Shown here: piece by piece, positions 42,338-53,292 of the stretch | How the letters are laid out: each line of letters starts with the position of its first letter | Position numbering within the stretch: position 1 is the first letter of the stretch | Assembly: GCF_015709525.1 (NCBI RefSeq) | Contig: NZ_JADNRA010000023.1 | Location: forward strand, 62,001 to 126,000 | DNA: 64,000 bases | Direction of reading: 5' to 3' | Source: Methylocystis sp. L43 | GTDB lineage: Bacteria > Pseudomonadota > Alphaproteobacteria > Rhizobiales > Beijerinckiaceae | Position numbers and translations under genes: made by a program | The notes under the pieces: generated by a model | Databases searched by the model: none | The model's input: only the letters and a program-made list of their open reading frames with translations | Told to the model about the DNA's origin: nothing

Positions 42338-42367
42338 AAAAAAGCCCGCGACCGTGAAGCCGCGGGC
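42338..42367 (-). terminator. Strong intrinsic terminator on the minus strand
   Basis: Read on the minus strand, GCCCGCG (42367-42361) and CGCGGGC (42350-42344) form a 7-bp GC stem around a 10-base loop, followed by TTTTTT (42343-42338). It would end a leftward transcript, but no convincing minus-strand gene ends just upstream. Confidence 0.6.
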
Positions 42368-42479
42368 AAGAGGACTTACAGGAGCCGCTCGATACTGAAC
42401 ACGCCAAGCGACGCCGACCAAATAGGGCAGAAGCGCCTCTAGGCAAGCGTGGCAGGCCAGGCACCGCAAGGACCCAACG

Positions 42480-42569
42480 ATGACCAAAGCTGAGAAGCTA
42501 ATACGAGGAATAGAATCGTTGCGTGAGACTATCCGGCGCGCGTGGTTAAGATCAGGCTGGCTGCTCTGA
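42480..42569 (+). CDS. Possible 29-residue protein or gene fragment
   Basis: ATG at 42480 follows AAGGA with seven bases spacing and opens a frame coding for MTKAEKLIRGIESLRETI then RRAWLRSGWLL. It is amphipathic, basic and protein-like, resembling the start of longer small proteins that begin with an ESLRE-type helix, so it may be a truncated remnant. Confidence 0.3.
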   Translation: MTKAEKLIRGIESLRETIRRAWLRSGWLL

Positions 42570-43320
42570 CGCATGATGACCGACTTGCAATTTGAGAGTA
42601 TATCGAACGCTGTCTCGCCGATCTGATCGGCGGAGCCCCTACGAGGAACTCCCCCCGGAGGCGCATGGCGAGTTGTGGGTATCGTGCGTCGCGCGGGGCG
42701 GCGGGGGCACCCGATGGCGGGGCGCGCTCAGGCGAAGAGCGTCTTTCAAGTGCACGGCATAGCGTCAGAAGCCAAAGCGGTCTCAGATCCCTCGGTCGCC
42801 GAATGAAATTTTTTGCAATCATCGTCTTGGCCCGGGGCTTAGCCACCAGAGGGGTTCGTCGATCCATTACGTTGTTGATGGTCAGATGGGATCGTGTTTC
42901 GTCCTGGCTCCTATGGCGTTTTGTCTCAGGCCGCAGTTGCGGCCAAAGCCTTTGCCGCCTGCAATTTTCCGCTGGCGCGTAAGAGCAAGGTAGCGTCGAC
43001 GCTCGACGACTTCTTAATTCTGGCTTCCGCAAAGACGGAGAAGTCGGAACCGGACGAGGCCGACGCGGCTCAAAGGCATCCAGAAGAAGGCCACATGGGT
43101 TGGGCCTCTGCTAGCGCCCAGATCGTTCCAGCAATTAAGGGGCGTGAGACGCGTCGAAAGCTTCCAGCTCAGGGTGTTTTCTAGGGCCTGCTATTATGTC
43201 CTCACCCTAAGCTTAGCCTAGCTGAAATCTAATCCAGTAGATTCCGAATTTTTCGTATAGAAACAGTCGTTGCTCAATCTGGAATGAAGAGACATCGTCA
43301 TCCTTGGGAGGAGGAGCTCA
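42570..43320. other. Promoter region of the hybrid kinase, no confident gene
   Basis: No convincing frame is present; a plus frame 42894-43184 is open but not recognised. Inverted repeats are CGCCGAT-CTG-ATCGGCG near 42610-42627 and AATCTA (43226-43231)/TAGATT (43238-43243), the latter 78 bases before the kinase start and a possible operator. GGGAGGAGGAG just before 43321 is a strong ribosome binding site. Confidence 0.4.
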
Positions 43321-46300
43321 ATGGCAACGAAACCCGCGGCTGTCCGGACGCGCGGCGTGTTGGGGCGCGAACGGGACAGTCAAAACCGTGTCTCAGACGA
43401 TCAACTCCAGGAACTCCTTCAGGCATTGCAAGCCTTAAAGGAGGGCGACTTTGCCACTCGGTTACCGGGCCACTGGGATGGAGTGATCGGAAAAATTGCC
43501 GATAGCCTCAATGAGGTAAGCGCCACCAACTGCAGGATGGCGGTCGAACTTGAACGGGTCCGCCAAGCCGTGGGGCGTGAGGGGAAGACGCGCCAGCGAG
43601 TAAAATTCGCAAATCACGCCGGGGCATGGGGAGGAATGGAGTCGTCCGTTAACGCCCTGATCGACGATCTCCTTTGGCCGACCAACGAAATGACTCGCGT
43701 CATAGGCGCCGTGGCGCAGGGGGACCTTCTGCAATCAGTGCAACTGGAGCTTGAGGGACGCCCCCTGATGGGCGAATTCCTGCGTTCCGCGAAGATCGTC
43801 AACACCATGATCCGCCAGCTTCGCGAATTCACTTCAGAAGTGACACGGGTCGCGCGCGAGGTCGGAACCGAAGGAAAACTCGGCGGCCAGGCGCAGGTTC
43901 GCGAGGTAACGGGCGTATGGAAAGAGCTGACAGAATCTGTGAATTTTATGGCCGACAACCTCACTAGCCAGGTGAGAAATATCGCAGAGGTGACGATCGC
44001 CGTGGCTAACGGCGATCTTTCCAAGAAGATCACGGTCGATGTGCGCGGCGAGATCCTGCAGCTCAAAGAAGCCATCAACACAATGGTGGATCAACTTCGC
44101 TCATTTGCCTCAGAAGTCACGCGCGTGGCGCGCGAAGTTGGCAGCGATGGCAAACTGGGGGGCCAGGCGATCGTGCCGGGTGTCGCCGGTACTTGGAAAG
44201 ACCTCACCGATTCGGTGAATGCAATGTGCGGCAATCTGACGGATCAGGTGCGCAACATCGCCCAAGTGACGACCGCGGTCGCCCGAGGCGACCTATCGCG
44301 AAAAATCACCGTGGATGTGAAAGGAGAAATCCTCGAGCTCAAGCAGACCATCAATACCATGGTCGACCAGCTGAACTCGTTCGCTTCCGAAGTCACAAGA
44401 GTTGCGCGAGAAGTCGGCACCGAAGGAAAGCTTGGCGGTCAAGCGGTCGTCGCCGGGGTCGGCGGCACTTGGAAGGATCTCACTGACAGCGTCAATTTTA
44501 TGGCTGGCAATTTGACGGCGCAGGTTCGAAACATCGCCGAAGTGTCGACTGCTATCGCTAACGGAAATCTTTCGAAGAAGATCACCGTAAACGTGTCCGG
44601 AGAAATTCTGGAGCTCAAAGAAACAATTAACACGATGGTCGACCAATTGAACGCCTTCGCCTCTGAAGTGACGCGTGTGGCGCGCGAAGTCGGGACGGAG
44701 GGTCGTTTAGGAGGCCAGGCGCAAGTGATGGGAGTAGCCGGCACATGGAAAGATCTGACGGACTCGGTCAATTCGATGGCCGGAAATCTTACCGCGCAAG
44801 TTCGAAATATTGCTGAAGTGACTACCGCGGTTGCGCGCGGAGATTTGAGCCGAAAGATCACCGTCGACGTAAAAGGCGAGATTCTGCAGCTCAAGGAAAC
44901 CATCAACACGATGGTCGACCAGTTGAACGCTTTTGCGTCTGAAGTGACACGCGTCGCGCGCGAGGTCGGCACGGAGGGCAAGCTCGGCGGACAGGCTCAG
45001 GTGCCGGGCGTCGCGGGGACATGGAAGGATCTCACGGACAATGTGAACTTTATGGCCGGCAATTTGACGGCTCAGGTACGAAACATCGCCGAGGTGGCGA
45101 CCGCGATTGCCGATGGCGATCTTTCGAAAAAAATCACGGTCGACGTGCGCGGCGAAATCCTTTTGCTCAAGGAGACGCTGAACACGATGGTGGATCAGTT
45201 AAACGCCTTTGCGGGCGAGGTCACGCGCGTCGCGCGCGAGGTCGGCACGGACGGACGTCTCGGCGGCCAGGCTGTCGTGCCCGGTGTTGGCGGCACGTGG
45301 AAGGACCTGACCGAAAATGTAAACCTACTAGCCGCCAACCTGACCACGCAGGTCCGTAATATCGCGGAGGTGACGACTGCGGTCGCTCGCGGAGACCTGA
45401 GCCGGAAAATCACCGTTGATGTGAAAGGCGAGATTCTGCAGCTCAAGGAAACCATCAACACGATGGTCGACCAGTTGAACGCCTTCGCGTCAGAAGTAAC
45501 GCGCGTGGCGCGCGAGGTCGGCACGGAGGGCAAGCTCGGCGGTCAGGCTCAGGTGCCGGGCGTAGCAGGCACATGGAAGGACCTAACGGACACGGTGAAC
45601 GTAATGGCCGCAAACCTGACCGAGCAGGTGCGCGGAATCGTCAAAGTCGTGACGGCGGTCGCCGAAGGGGATCTCAGTCAAAGTCTTACCGTAAAATCCA
45701 AAGGCGAAGTAGCTGCGCTGGCGGACACCATCAATAGTATGACGCGAACTCTCGCGACCTTCGCCGTTCAGGTGACGACAGTGGCGCGTGAGGTCGGCGT
45801 TGAGGGCCGGCTTGGTGGCCAGGCAAATGTGCCGGGAGCAGCCGGCACATGGAAGGACCTGACGGGGAATGTGAATCTTCTTGCAGCGAATCTCACGACA
45901 CAGGTGAGATCAATCGCTGACGTCGCGACTGCGGTGACGAAAGGCGACCTTACACGACTCATCCAAGTCGATGCGCGTGGAGAGGTCGCGGAGCTCAAAG
46001 ATAATATCAATACGATGATCGACAATCTCAGGCTCACCACGGATCGCAATACCGAACAAGATTGGCTAAAAACCAATCTTGCCAAGTTTACCGCCATGCT
46101 ACAAGGACAGCGTGATCTGAGCTTGGTGGGTCGCTTATTGCTTTCCGAGCTCGCGCCACTCGTCGGCGCGCAGCAGGGCGTCATCTATCAAATGCACTGC
46201 GGCGACGGTCCGCCAATTCTTAGTCTCCTCTCCGCCTACGCCGATGACCGAGAGAGGAGCCACCAGCTCCGCCTTAGTATCGGAGAAGGACTCGTGGGCC

Positions 46301-48783
46301 AGTGCGCGACTGACAAGCGACGAATCCTGATCAATGACCTACCCGCCGATGTGGCCCCCATACGGTCGGCGTTGTTCAGTTCGGCGCCCCGTAATATCGT
46401 CGTGCTCCCGGTGTTGTTCGAAGGACAGGTCAAAGCGGTGATTGAACTCGCAACTGTCGGCAACTTTAGTGAGCTGCAGACAATGTTCCTGGAACAACTC
46501 ACCGCGTCGATAGGCATAGTTCTCAACTCGATTGAAGCGACGATGCAGACGGAAGCGCTCTTGGGGCAGTCGCAGCAACTCGCCGCCGAGCTTCAGGCCC
46601 AGCAGAGTGAACTACAAAAAACCAATGAGCAGCTTGAGCTGAAGGCTCAACAGGTAGCCGAGCGAAACGTTGAGGTCGAGCGAAAGAATGAAGAGCTGGA
46701 GCAAGCGCGCCGCGCCCTCGAGGAAAAAGCCGCCGAGTTGGCGCTCACCTCCAGATATAAATCTGAATTTCTGGCGAATATGAGCCATGAGCTCCGCACG
46801 CCACTGAATTCGATTCTTATTCTTGGCCAACAGCTCGGTGAGAACCCCCAGGGAAATCTGACCGAGAGGCAGGTAGAATTCGCACGAACGATTCATGGCG
46901 CAGGCACTGACCTGTTGAACCTGATTTCCGACATTCTAGATCTATCAAAAATCGAATCTGGCACGGTCACGGTCGAAGCGGAGGAGCTAGACTTCAAGAG
47001 TCTTATCGAGCGGGTAGCGCGACCCTTCCGGCACGAGGCTGAGAATCGCGGCTTATCATTCCAGGTAAACGTCAACGCCAACGTTGGCCGCAGCATCGTG
47101 ACCGATTCCAAGCGGCTTCAGCAAATATTAAAAAACCTTTTGTCGAACGCATTCAAGTTTACTCCGGCGGGCGCTGTTTGGTTCGATGTGCGAGCCGCGA
47201 CGAAAGGCTGGAGCGCGCAACACCCTTCGCTCTCGCAAGCGCATCTTGTCGTCGCCTTCAGCGTCCGCGATACCGGAATCGGCATACCTCAAGAAAAGCA
47301 GCCCATCATCTTCGAGGCGTTCCAACAGGCTGACGCTTCAACGAGTCGTCGATTTGGCGGCACTGGGCTTGGTCTTGCCATTAGCCGGGAGCTTGCCACT
47401 CTTTTGGGGGGTGAAATTCACCTGCGGTCAACCCCGGGAGAAGGCTCAACATTCACGCTTTGTTTGCCGATTGCCTATGCTGGTGCGGGCGCGTCGCGAT
47501 CAGTCGATCCACAGCCCTTGATGCAAATGCCACAAGCGCCGTTTGGCAGCAGTTTCAGCATTGCACCACAAAAGGATGATCGCGAAAATATCACCGAAGA
47601 CGACGGCGTCTTGCTGATCATAGAGGACGACCCGGATTACCGACGCATCCTCGCCGACCTAGCGCGGGACAAGGGTCTCAAAGTCATTATGGCTGCCACT
47701 GGTTCTGAGGCAGTAGCTTTGGCCCGTTCCTTCAAGCCAACGGCGATCTCGCTCGATGTTTATCTGCCCGATCTGTCCGGTTGGACAGTGCTCTCACGAC
47801 TCAAACAGGATCCTTCATTGCGCCACATTCCGGTGCAGATGCTGACGATAGATCATGACCGTAAGCAAGGGCTGGCGCGCGGGGCCTATAGTTTTATTTC
47901 GAAGTCTGTTACAGCAAGCGAGCTAAGTTCGGCTATCGAACGTATTGTCGATTTCTCAAAGCCACGCCAGCGAAGGCTTCTCTTGATCGAGGACAGCGTG
48001 GTCGAACAATCAGCGATTCGCGCCCTTCTTGAATACGACGATGTGGAGATCGTCGTGGCCCAATCGGGTCAAGAAGCCTTGCACGCCTTAAGCAGCCAAA
48101 ACTGGGATTGCGTCGTGCTGGATTTAGGCCTTCCGGACATGTCCGGTTTTGACGTCCTTCAGCAATTAAATGCCGAGAACGCAAGCGCGACCGTTCCGTG
48201 CGTGATCTTCACGGGCAAGAAGCTATCGGCTGAAGAAGATGCGCGCCTTCATACGATGGCGCAAAGCATAGTGGTGAAGGATGTTGAGTCGCCCGAGCGT
48301 CTGCTCGATGAAACCGCGCTTTTCTTGCATCGGGTGATCGGCGACTTGCCGCCCGAAAAACAAATTATGTTGGAGCGACTCCATAGTTCCGATGAAGACA
48401 TGTCCGGCCGGACGATTTTGCTGGTTGACGACGATGCTCGGAACCTTTTCGCCCTGTCGAGTTTGCTCGAACGTCGAGGGATTAATGTACTTACAGCTGC
48501 CAATGGCGGCGACGCCCTCGACCTGCTTGAGAAACAAAGCTCGATCTCGCTCGTGCTTATGGATATCATGATGCCCGGAATGGACGGCTATCAGACAATC
48601 AAGGCAGTGCGCGAGAATCCGCGTTTCGAGCGTCTTCCGATTATTGCGCTAACCGCAAAGGCCATGAACGAAGATCGCGAGAGGTGCCTTGAAGCCGGCG
48701 CGTCCGATTATCTCGCCAAACCCGTAAACACTGAGCAGCTCTTGTCTACGCTGCGATTATGGTTCGCCAATGACGGAAGCTGA
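43321..48783 (+). CDS. Hybrid histidine kinase with eight HAMP-type repeats and three receivers
   Basis: This 1820-residue soluble protein lacks transmembrane segments. Residues about 1-165 hold one divergent unit, then eight near-identical 92-residue HAMP-type units run to about residue 903 ([31 protein letters not shown]). A GAF-like domain (about 925-1080) and a coiled coil follow. The kinase core has [12 protein letters not shown] (His about 1156) and an ATPase domain ([25 protein letters not shown]). Three receivers begin near 1429, 1551 and 1698, with Asp in [22 protein letters not shown] and [10 protein letters not shown]. The type resembles group III (Nik1-like) osmosensing kinases. 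It overlaps the next gene by 14 bases. Confidence 0.93.
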   Translation: MATKPAAVRTRGVLGRERDSQNRVSDDQLQELLQALQALKEGDFATRLPGHWDGVIGKIADSLNEVSATNCRMAVELERVRQAVGREGKTRQRVKFANHAGAWGGMESSVNALIDDLLWPTNEMTRVIGAVAQGDLLQSVQLELEGRPLMGEFLRSAKIVNTMIRQLREFTSEVTRVAREVGTEGKLGGQAQVREVTGVWKELTESVNFMADNLTSQVRNIAEVTIAVANGDLSKKITVDVRGEILQLKEAINTMVDQLRSFASEVTRVAREVGSDGKLGGQAIVPGVAGTWKDLTDSVNAMCGNLTDQVRNIAQVTTAVARGDLSRKITVDVKGEILELKQTINTMVDQLNSFASEVTRVAREVGTEGKLGGQAVVAGVGGTWKDLTDSVNFMAGNLTAQVRNIAEVSTAIANGNLSKKITVNVSGEILELKETINTMVDQLNAFASEVTRVAREVGTEGRLGGQAQVMGVAGTWKDLTDSVNSMAGNLTAQVRNIAEVTTAVARGDLSRKITVDVKGEILQLKETINTMVDQLNAFASEVTRVAREVGTEGKLGGQAQVPGVAGTWKDLTDNVNFMAGNLTAQVRNIAEVATAIADGDLSKKITVDVRGEILLLKETLNTMVDQLNAFAGEVTRVAREVGTDGRLGGQAVVPGVGGTWKDLTENVNLLAANLTTQVRNIAEVTTAVARGDLSRKITVDVKGEILQLKETINTMVDQLNAFASEVTRVAREVGTEGKLGGQAQVPGVAGTWKDLTDTVNVMAANLTEQVRGIVKVVTAVAEGDLSQSLTVKSKGEVAALADTINSMTRTLATFAVQVTTVAREVGVEGRLGGQANVPGAAGTWKDLTGNVNLLAANLTTQVRSIADVATAVTKGDLTRLIQVDARGEVAELKDNINTMIDNLRLTTDRNTEQDWLKTNLAKFTAMLQGQRDLSLVGRLLLSELAPLVGAQQGVIYQMHCGDGPPILSLLSAYADDRERSHQLRLSIGEGLVGQCATDKRRILINDLPADVAPIRSALFSSAPRNIVVLPVLFEGQVKAVIELATVGNFSELQTMFLEQLTASIGIVLNSIEATMQTEALLGQSQQLAAELQAQQSELQKTNEQLELKAQQVAERNVEVERKNEELEQARRALEEKAAELALTSRYKSEFLANMSHELRTPLNSILILGQQLGENPQGNLTERQVEFARTIHGAGTDLLNLISDILDLSKIESGTVTVEAEELDFKSLIERVARPFRHEAENRGLSFQVNVNANVGRSIVTDSKRLQQILKNLLSNAFKFTPAGAVWFDVRAATKGWSAQHPSLSQAHLVVAFSVRDTGIGIPQEKQPIIFEAFQQADASTSRRFGGTGLGLAISRELATLLGGEIHLRSTPGEGSTFTLCLPIAYAGAGASRSVDPQPLMQMPQAPFGSSFSIAPQKDDRENITEDDGVLLIIEDDPDYRRILADLARDKGLKVIMAATGSEAVALARSFKPTAISLDVYLPDLSGWTVLSRLKQDPSLRHIPVQMLTIDHDRKQGLARGAYSFISKSVTASELSSAIERIVDFSKPRQRRLLLIEDSVVEQSAIRALLEYDDVEIVVAQSGQEALHALSSQNWDCVVLDLGLPDMSGFDVLQQLNAENASATVPCVIFTGKKLSAEEDARLHTMAQSIVVKDVESPERLLDETALFLHRVIGDLPPEKQIMLERLHSSDEDMSGRTILLVDDDARNLFALSSLLERRGINVLTAANGGDALDLLEKQSSISLVLMDIMMPGMDGYQTIKAVRENPRFERLPIIALTAKAMNEDRERCLEAGASDYLAKPVNTEQLLSTLRLWFANDGS
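43822..46029 (+). repeat. Eight tandem 276-bp HAMP-coding repeats
   Basis: Eight units start at about 43822, 44098, 44374, 44650, 44926, 45202, 45478 and 45754. Adjacent units are closely similar in DNA as well as protein, especially units 2-7; the first and last diverge most. Such an array can expand or contract by recombination. Confidence 0.9.
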
Positions 48784-50239
48784 TAGTTTCGCTGATGAAG
48801 GCAAAGTCAATATCCTCCTCGTCGATGATCAACCGGCGAAGCTATTGAGCTATGAAATAATCCTGAATGAGCTAGGTCACAATTTGTTGAAGGCGAATTC
48901 GGCGACTGAAGCATTTAAATTATTGCTGGAAAATCAGGTCGCCGTCATCTTGGTTGACGTCTGCATGCCGGATCTTGATGGTTTCGAGCTTGCGCAAATG
49001 ATCAGGGATCATCCGCGCTTCACCGATACTGCTATCATATTCGTATCTGCAATAAACGTAACGGAAATGGACAGCCTGAGAGGCTACGAGCTAGGCGCGG
49101 TGGACTATGTTTCGGTACCCGTAGTTCCAAACATATTGCGTGCAAAGGTTCGGGTTTTCGTTGATCTCCACATCAAGACACAAGCGTTGGCTCGCATGAA
49201 CAGCGAACTTGAACAGCGAGTGGCCGAACGGACAGCGGAGCTGGAAACGGCGATCGCACGTCAAGAGTTGCTAGCTCACGAAGTAGATCATCGGGCACGT
49301 AATGCTCTCGCGGTAATTCAATCGATAGTAGCGTTAACGCCAGCCGACGACGGTCTCTATTTTGCTAGTGCAGTAAGAGGCCGTATCCACGCCATGGCCA
49401 CGGCGCACAACCTGCTTTCAGAGAGCCGCTGGAGTGGCGCCAATTTACTTAATCTCGTGAAGGAAGAACTCGCTCCATACGCTCAAAGCAGCATCAAGAT
49501 TGCAGGGGAGGCGGTTTCGATCGCGCCATCGATAGCGCAGAGCCTAGCGCTTGTGCTGCACGAGTTGGCGACGAATGCAGCGAAATATGGCGCTCTGAAA
49601 GATTCTGAAGGCTCCCTGTCCGTCAGTTGGCAGTTGAGCGACGAGCGCTTGGAACTCAAGTGGCGCGAAGAAGGGAACGCGGATGTCGTCCCCCCATCTC
49701 GCGCGGGATTCGGCTCCAAGGTCATCGAAACGAGTATCACGGGACAACTGCAAGGTCAGATCGAGCGCGAGTGGAAGGCGAGTGGTTTGGTATGTTTGAT
49801 CCGAATTCCGAGCGAGCACTTTCTGGTGTCGGGGCCTAGCAGGGGCGCGTCTGAAGATAAGCGCCGCCGTCAAGGTGACGCCCCACATGTCCGCGGGCGC
49901 AGCATTCTCGTGGTGGAAGATGAAGCCATGGTCGCCATGATGACATGTCACGTCATCGAGGATCTCGGCGCCAAGGTGATTGGTCCTTTTGGGCGAGTGG
50001 AGGAAGCTCGGAAGGCGCTATCCGAATATCTCGACGCGGCGGTGCTCGATGTAAATCTCGACGGCGAACTCGTGTATGAGCTAGCGGATGAATTAAGAAA
50101 TCGCGGCAAGCCGATCATCTTCGTCACAGGTTATCATGCCGCCGCGATCGCTCAGGAGTTCGGCGATGTGCCGGTGCTAACAAAGCCGATAGAGCCAGAC
50201 GAACTTGCCGCGGCGTTGGCGGAACTACTCGTGGAGTAA
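48770..50239 (+). CDS. Receiver / HWE-type kinase / receiver protein
   Basis: This 489-residue protein has an N-terminal receiver (NILLVDDQPAKLLSY, phospho-Asp in VILVDVCMPDLDG), a short coiled coil, and an HWE/HisKA_2-type kinase with HEVDHRARNALAVIQS as the His box and HELATNAAKYGAL as the N box. A C-terminal receiver (SILVVEDEAMVAMM, AVLDVNLDGELVYE) completes it. It starts within the last 14 bases of the hybrid kinase gene, so the two are translationally coupled and likely form one phosphorelay. The kinase ATPase part is short but carries its main motifs. Confidence 0.88.
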   Translation: MTEADSFADEGKVNILLVDDQPAKLLSYEIILNELGHNLLKANSATEAFKLLLENQVAVILVDVCMPDLDGFELAQMIRDHPRFTDTAIIFVSAINVTEMDSLRGYELGAVDYVSVPVVPNILRAKVRVFVDLHIKTQALARMNSELEQRVAERTAELETAIARQELLAHEVDHRARNALAVIQSIVALTPADDGLYFASAVRGRIHAMATAHNLLSESRWSGANLLNLVKEELAPYAQSSIKIAGEAVSIAPSIAQSLALVLHELATNAAKYGALKDSEGSLSVSWQLSDERLELKWREEGNADVVPPSRAGFGSKVIETSITGQLQGQIEREWKASGLVCLIRIPSEHFLVSGPSRGASEDKRRRQGDAPHVRGRSILVVEDEAMVAMMTCHVIEDLGAKVIGPFGRVEEARKALSEYLDAAVLDVNLDGELVYELADELRNRGKPIIFVTGYHAAAIAQEFGDVPVLTKPIEPDELAAALAELLVE

Positions 50240-50249
50240 TATCGGGCTT

Positions 50250-50617
50250 CGGACGGAATTCGGCCGCGTCGCTCGACGACTGGCGCCTCGCCGATTGCGT
50301 CTATCGTCTGCGGCGGCTGATGGAGGCGCGCATGGGGAACAGCGGGCACCGCGAGTTCATCCAGGTGCTGCGGCTGATGGAGGACTTCCATCAACATCTC
50401 GTCGAACAGGCCATCGCGGAGGCGCTGCGTCTTGGCGCAATCAGTTTTGACGCGGTGAAGATGCTCCTGCTCGCCAAATTGGAGAACCGGCTAGCCTGGC
50501 TCGATCTGACATTCTACCCCTATCTGCAGTGGCGACGGTCGGCGCGACAGACCCGCGCGCCTATCTCGGGCTCGTCCCCAACGCAGCCGCTATCGAGCCA
50601 AGTGTGCGAGTTTCGGC
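50250..50617 (+). pseudogene. istA: istA 3' fragment (IS21 transposase C-terminus)
   Basis: The frame reads DDWRLADCVYRLRRLMEARM, EFIQVLRLMEDFHQHLVEQA, ISFDAVKMLLLAKLENR, then YPYL; after a frameshift near 50525 it continues as ATVGATDPRAYLGLVPNAAA to EPSVRVSA and a stop that overlaps the istB ATG. The N-terminal catalytic part is absent. It is therefore non-functional. Confidence 0.75.
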
Positions 50618-51378
50618 ATGAGCGCCTCGCAGGAGTCGACCTCCCAAATGATCGTCGCGCCGCAGGTGCTGCTGGGCAATCACCTCAAGGCGTTGAAGCT
50701 TCCCACCTTCGCGCGAATATGAGAAAGTGGCGCTGGAATCGGCGCAAGATCGCGCCGATTATCCGCGCTATTTGCTGCGCCTGTGCGAACTGGAGCGCAT
50801 CGATTGCGAGCGGCGCAATGTCGAGCGTCGCATTCGCTTGGCGCGCTTTACGCAGATCAAGAGCCTCGACACATTCGACTTCGCCGCGCAGCCGTCACTC
50901 AACAAGCCGCTGGTTCTGGAGCTGGCGCGGTGCGAACGGATAGAGAAGCGACAGAACTGCATCGCGCTGGGTCCATCCGGAACCGGCAAGACTCACCGCG
51001 CTCGCCCGTGGGCTCGCCGCTTGCTAAAAGGCCTTCAGCGTCGCTTTCACCTCGGCCGCCGCCCTCGTGCACGAACTCATGGAAGCGCGCGACGAGCGCC
51101 GCCTGCGGGCGCTGCAAGGGCATCTCAACACCATCAAATTGCTGATCGTCGAAGAGCTGGGCTACGTGCCGTTCACGGCGGTTGGTTCTGAACTGCTCTT
51201 CGAGGTCTTCAGCCAGCGCTATGAACGTGGCGCCACGCTGGTGACCAGCAGTCTGCCATTCGATGAATGGACGTCGGTGTTCGGGTGGAACGGCTCACCG
51301 GCGCGCTGCTCGATAGGCTCACCCATCATGTCCACATTCTGGAGATGAACGGCGACAGCTATCGTCTCGCGACAGCCA
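50618..51378 (+). pseudogene. istB: istB with frameshifts and a nonsense codon
   Basis: IstB, the helper ATPase of IS21, is recognisable over its whole length in pieces: MIVAPQVLLGNHLKALKLPT, YPRYLLRLCELERIDCERR, LGPSGTGKTH, LVHELMEARDERRLRALQG, LLIVEELGYVPF, VERLTGALLDRLTHHVHILE. Frameshifts lie near 50712, 50990 and 51283, and a TAA replaces a codon near 51030. It cannot yield a full protein. Confidence 0.8.
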
Positions 51379-51530
51379 GATATCCGACGCTAACCGGACG
51401 CCGTCTCTGGCGGGAGATCAAGGAACGCGGATATGCCGGCGGCTACACTGCGGTCACCGACCTTCTGCGCGAACTTCGGCCCCCGCGCGCGAAAGGCTTC
51501 GAGGAGGCGCCGATCACGAAATCGTCTGAT
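51379..51530 (+). pseudogene. istA: Internal istA fragment fused to istB end
   Basis: Directly after the istB C-terminus (EMNGDSYRLATA) the same frame continues RYPTLTGRRLWREIKERGY, GGYTAVTDLLRELRPPRAKG, which is N-terminal IstA sequence. The resemblance then stops at about 51525. It is the only piece of the 5' half of istA in the window. Confidence 0.65.
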
Positions 51531-51951
51531 CGCCATCCCGCCAGACTGGGGAATTTTACTTCGGCGCTTCTGGGGAAATCGAAATCGGCATTTACACAGC
51601 GTTAACTACAGAACCAAGGGAGAAGCCGACGCAGCCATTTAACCGCCGTTGACAATCGTCTCGCTGGAGGCAAAATTCTTCCAAGGCCTCCTTTCGGCGC
51701 ACAAGGCGCCGCGTCGATTGAGGGAAGTCACACCTTATGTCGCACACTAACCGTGCAACGCGCGATCCCACACGCGAATTGAATCCATCCCGCTGGTGGA
51801 TGCGCAGCGCGGCGCTTCGCCGGAAGTCGGAGCGAGCAGCAGGTAGCCGCCGTCTCGATTGCTCTTGCACACGAACAGCTCGGGAATTGGACGCCACTAT
51901 GTTCAATGTGGTACAAGAGCTACGCTGCTCAACGCTTTGAACCCCTCGAGA
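51531..51951. other. No gene seen; upstream region of the FixL-like gene
   Basis: No frame resembles a protein. The stretch should carry the FixL-like gene promoter; no FNR/FixK-type TTGAT-N4-ATCAA site was found. Confidence 0.35.
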
Positions 51952-53115
51952 ATGGCGCTAATCCAGCAACCAGAGCGATACAGTTTGATGCGTCCTAGCC
52001 CCAGCTTGTCTCAGGTTCACTTACACGAGCCGTTGTTGGCTGCGCTGGTGGACAATGCCTTGGACGGCATCATCACGATCGACGAAGCTGGAACGATCCT
52101 GTCATTTAATCCTGCCGCGGTCGCATTGTTTGGATATGCGGCTGACGAAGTTATCGGGCGAAATATCCGCGTGCTGATGCCCGAGCCATATCGCAGTCGG
52201 CATGATGACTACCTGAGCCATTACCTCCGCACCGGCGAAGCCAAGATTATTGGCATCGGTCGGCAGGTCGAAGGACAACGCCGAGACGGGTCGGTCTTTC
52301 CCATAGAGCTTGGAGTTGCCGCAGTAGAAGCCGAGGGCGAACGCTACTTTGTCGGATTCATACATGATTTAAGCGAGCGGCGCAGATTTGAAGCTCGAAT
52401 GCATGATCTGCACGCGGACCGTCTCGACATTATCGAGAATATGACAGTCGGACTCGCCCATGAACTCAAACAGCCGCTCTCGGGGATCAACGCCTATCTC
52501 CACATTGCAAGCAGGCTCCTTAAGAAGGGGGATTTAACAGAAATAGAGCAGGTCCTCGACAACGCCTCCAAGCAGGTATTTCGTGTTTCCGAAATAGTAG
52601 ACAATCTGCGCCAATTTATCGCGCGGGGCGAAACGATCAAAAGCCTCCACCATTTAAACGAAGTCGTCCGAACCTCGTGTGAATTTACCGACTCCATCGC
52701 CAAGGAATGCGGCGTCGCGACAGCGGTGAATTTGGATGCGCAAACGGACCAGGTGCTCATCAACAGAATTCAAATCCAGCAGGTCGTCGTCAATCTGAAA
52801 CGAAATGCGATCGACGCGATGGAAAATTGCGAGAGGCGCGAATTAGTCGTGTCGACGCGACTGATCGACGATAATGAGATTCGGGTCGATGTCGCTGATA
52901 CTGGTTCAGGCATTTCGGAGGCGATCAAAGCCAAATTGTTCGAAGTGTTTACGACCACGAAGCCCCATGGACTGGGCGTTGGATTGTCTATCTCACGCTC
53001 GATTATCAACGCGCATCACGGACGGTTGTGGGTCGAGCCCAATCCTGGCGGCGGTACGATCTTCAGTTTCGTATTGCCGTTGGCGAAACAACATCAAAAG
53101 CTCGCGGAAGCCTAA
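51952..53115 (+). CDS. FixL-like haem-PAS sensor histidine kinase
   Basis: This 387-residue protein starts at MALIQQPERYSLMRP (51988 is an alternative). The PAS domain closely resembles the FixL haem domain: LDGIITIDEAGTILSFNPAA, LFGYAADEVIGRNI, LMPEPYRSRHDDYL with His84 at the haem ligand position, and IIGIGRQVEGQRRDGSVFPI with the Arg that senses bound O2 in FixL. The kinase has LAHELKQPLSGINAYLH (His about 170), an N box with VNLKRNAIDAM, DTGSGISEAIK and GLGVGLSISRSI. No membrane segments. It probably senses oxygen. No fixJ partner lies beside it. Confidence 0.88.
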   Translation: MALIQQPERYSLMRPSPSLSQVHLHEPLLAALVDNALDGIITIDEAGTILSFNPAAVALFGYAADEVIGRNIRVLMPEPYRSRHDDYLSHYLRTGEAKIIGIGRQVEGQRRDGSVFPIELGVAAVEAEGERYFVGFIHDLSERRRFEARMHDLHADRLDIIENMTVGLAHELKQPLSGINAYLHIASRLLKKGDLTEIEQVLDNASKQVFRVSEIVDNLRQFIARGETIKSLHHLNEVVRTSCEFTDSIAKECGVATAVNLDAQTDQVLINRIQIQQVVVNLKRNAIDAMENCERRELVVSTRLIDDNEIRVDVADTGSGISEAIKAKLFEVFTTTKPHGLGVGLSISRSIINAHHGRLWVEPNPGGGTIFSFVLPLAKQHQKLAEA

Positions 53116-53292
53116 CGTGTCTCGAAAGCGACCGAAAGAGCACCACCAGCGTTTGATTGAGGCCGCATAAATGGGTTGGCGAGGCAACACAACAGTGACA
53201 AGGACGAAGCGCGCGAGTGCGCAAGCGCCCTCTGTCAGGCACCGTGATCGGGCGGGCATAGCAATTTTGTCATTCTATTGGGTAACGTTTAT
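53116..53292. other. Convergent gap
   Basis: Between the FixL-like and KefC-type genes, which converge. No hairpin with T-run was found. Confidence 0.3.

Larger units (their letters stand above)
50250..51530 (+). mobile_element. Decayed IS21-family element, rearranged
   Basis: The stretch contains istA 3' sequence, a whole but broken istB and then an internal piece of istA. Order istA'-istB-'istA is not that of a single IS21 copy and suggests a deleted tandem pair. It begins within about 25 bases of the stop of the preceding kinase gene. Terminal repeats were not identified with confidence. Confidence 0.8.

Noticed and set aside
43822-46029. Regularly spaced repeats as a CRISPR array
   Set aside because: The 276-base period is in frame and encodes HAMP-type units; there are no short direct repeats with unique spacers.
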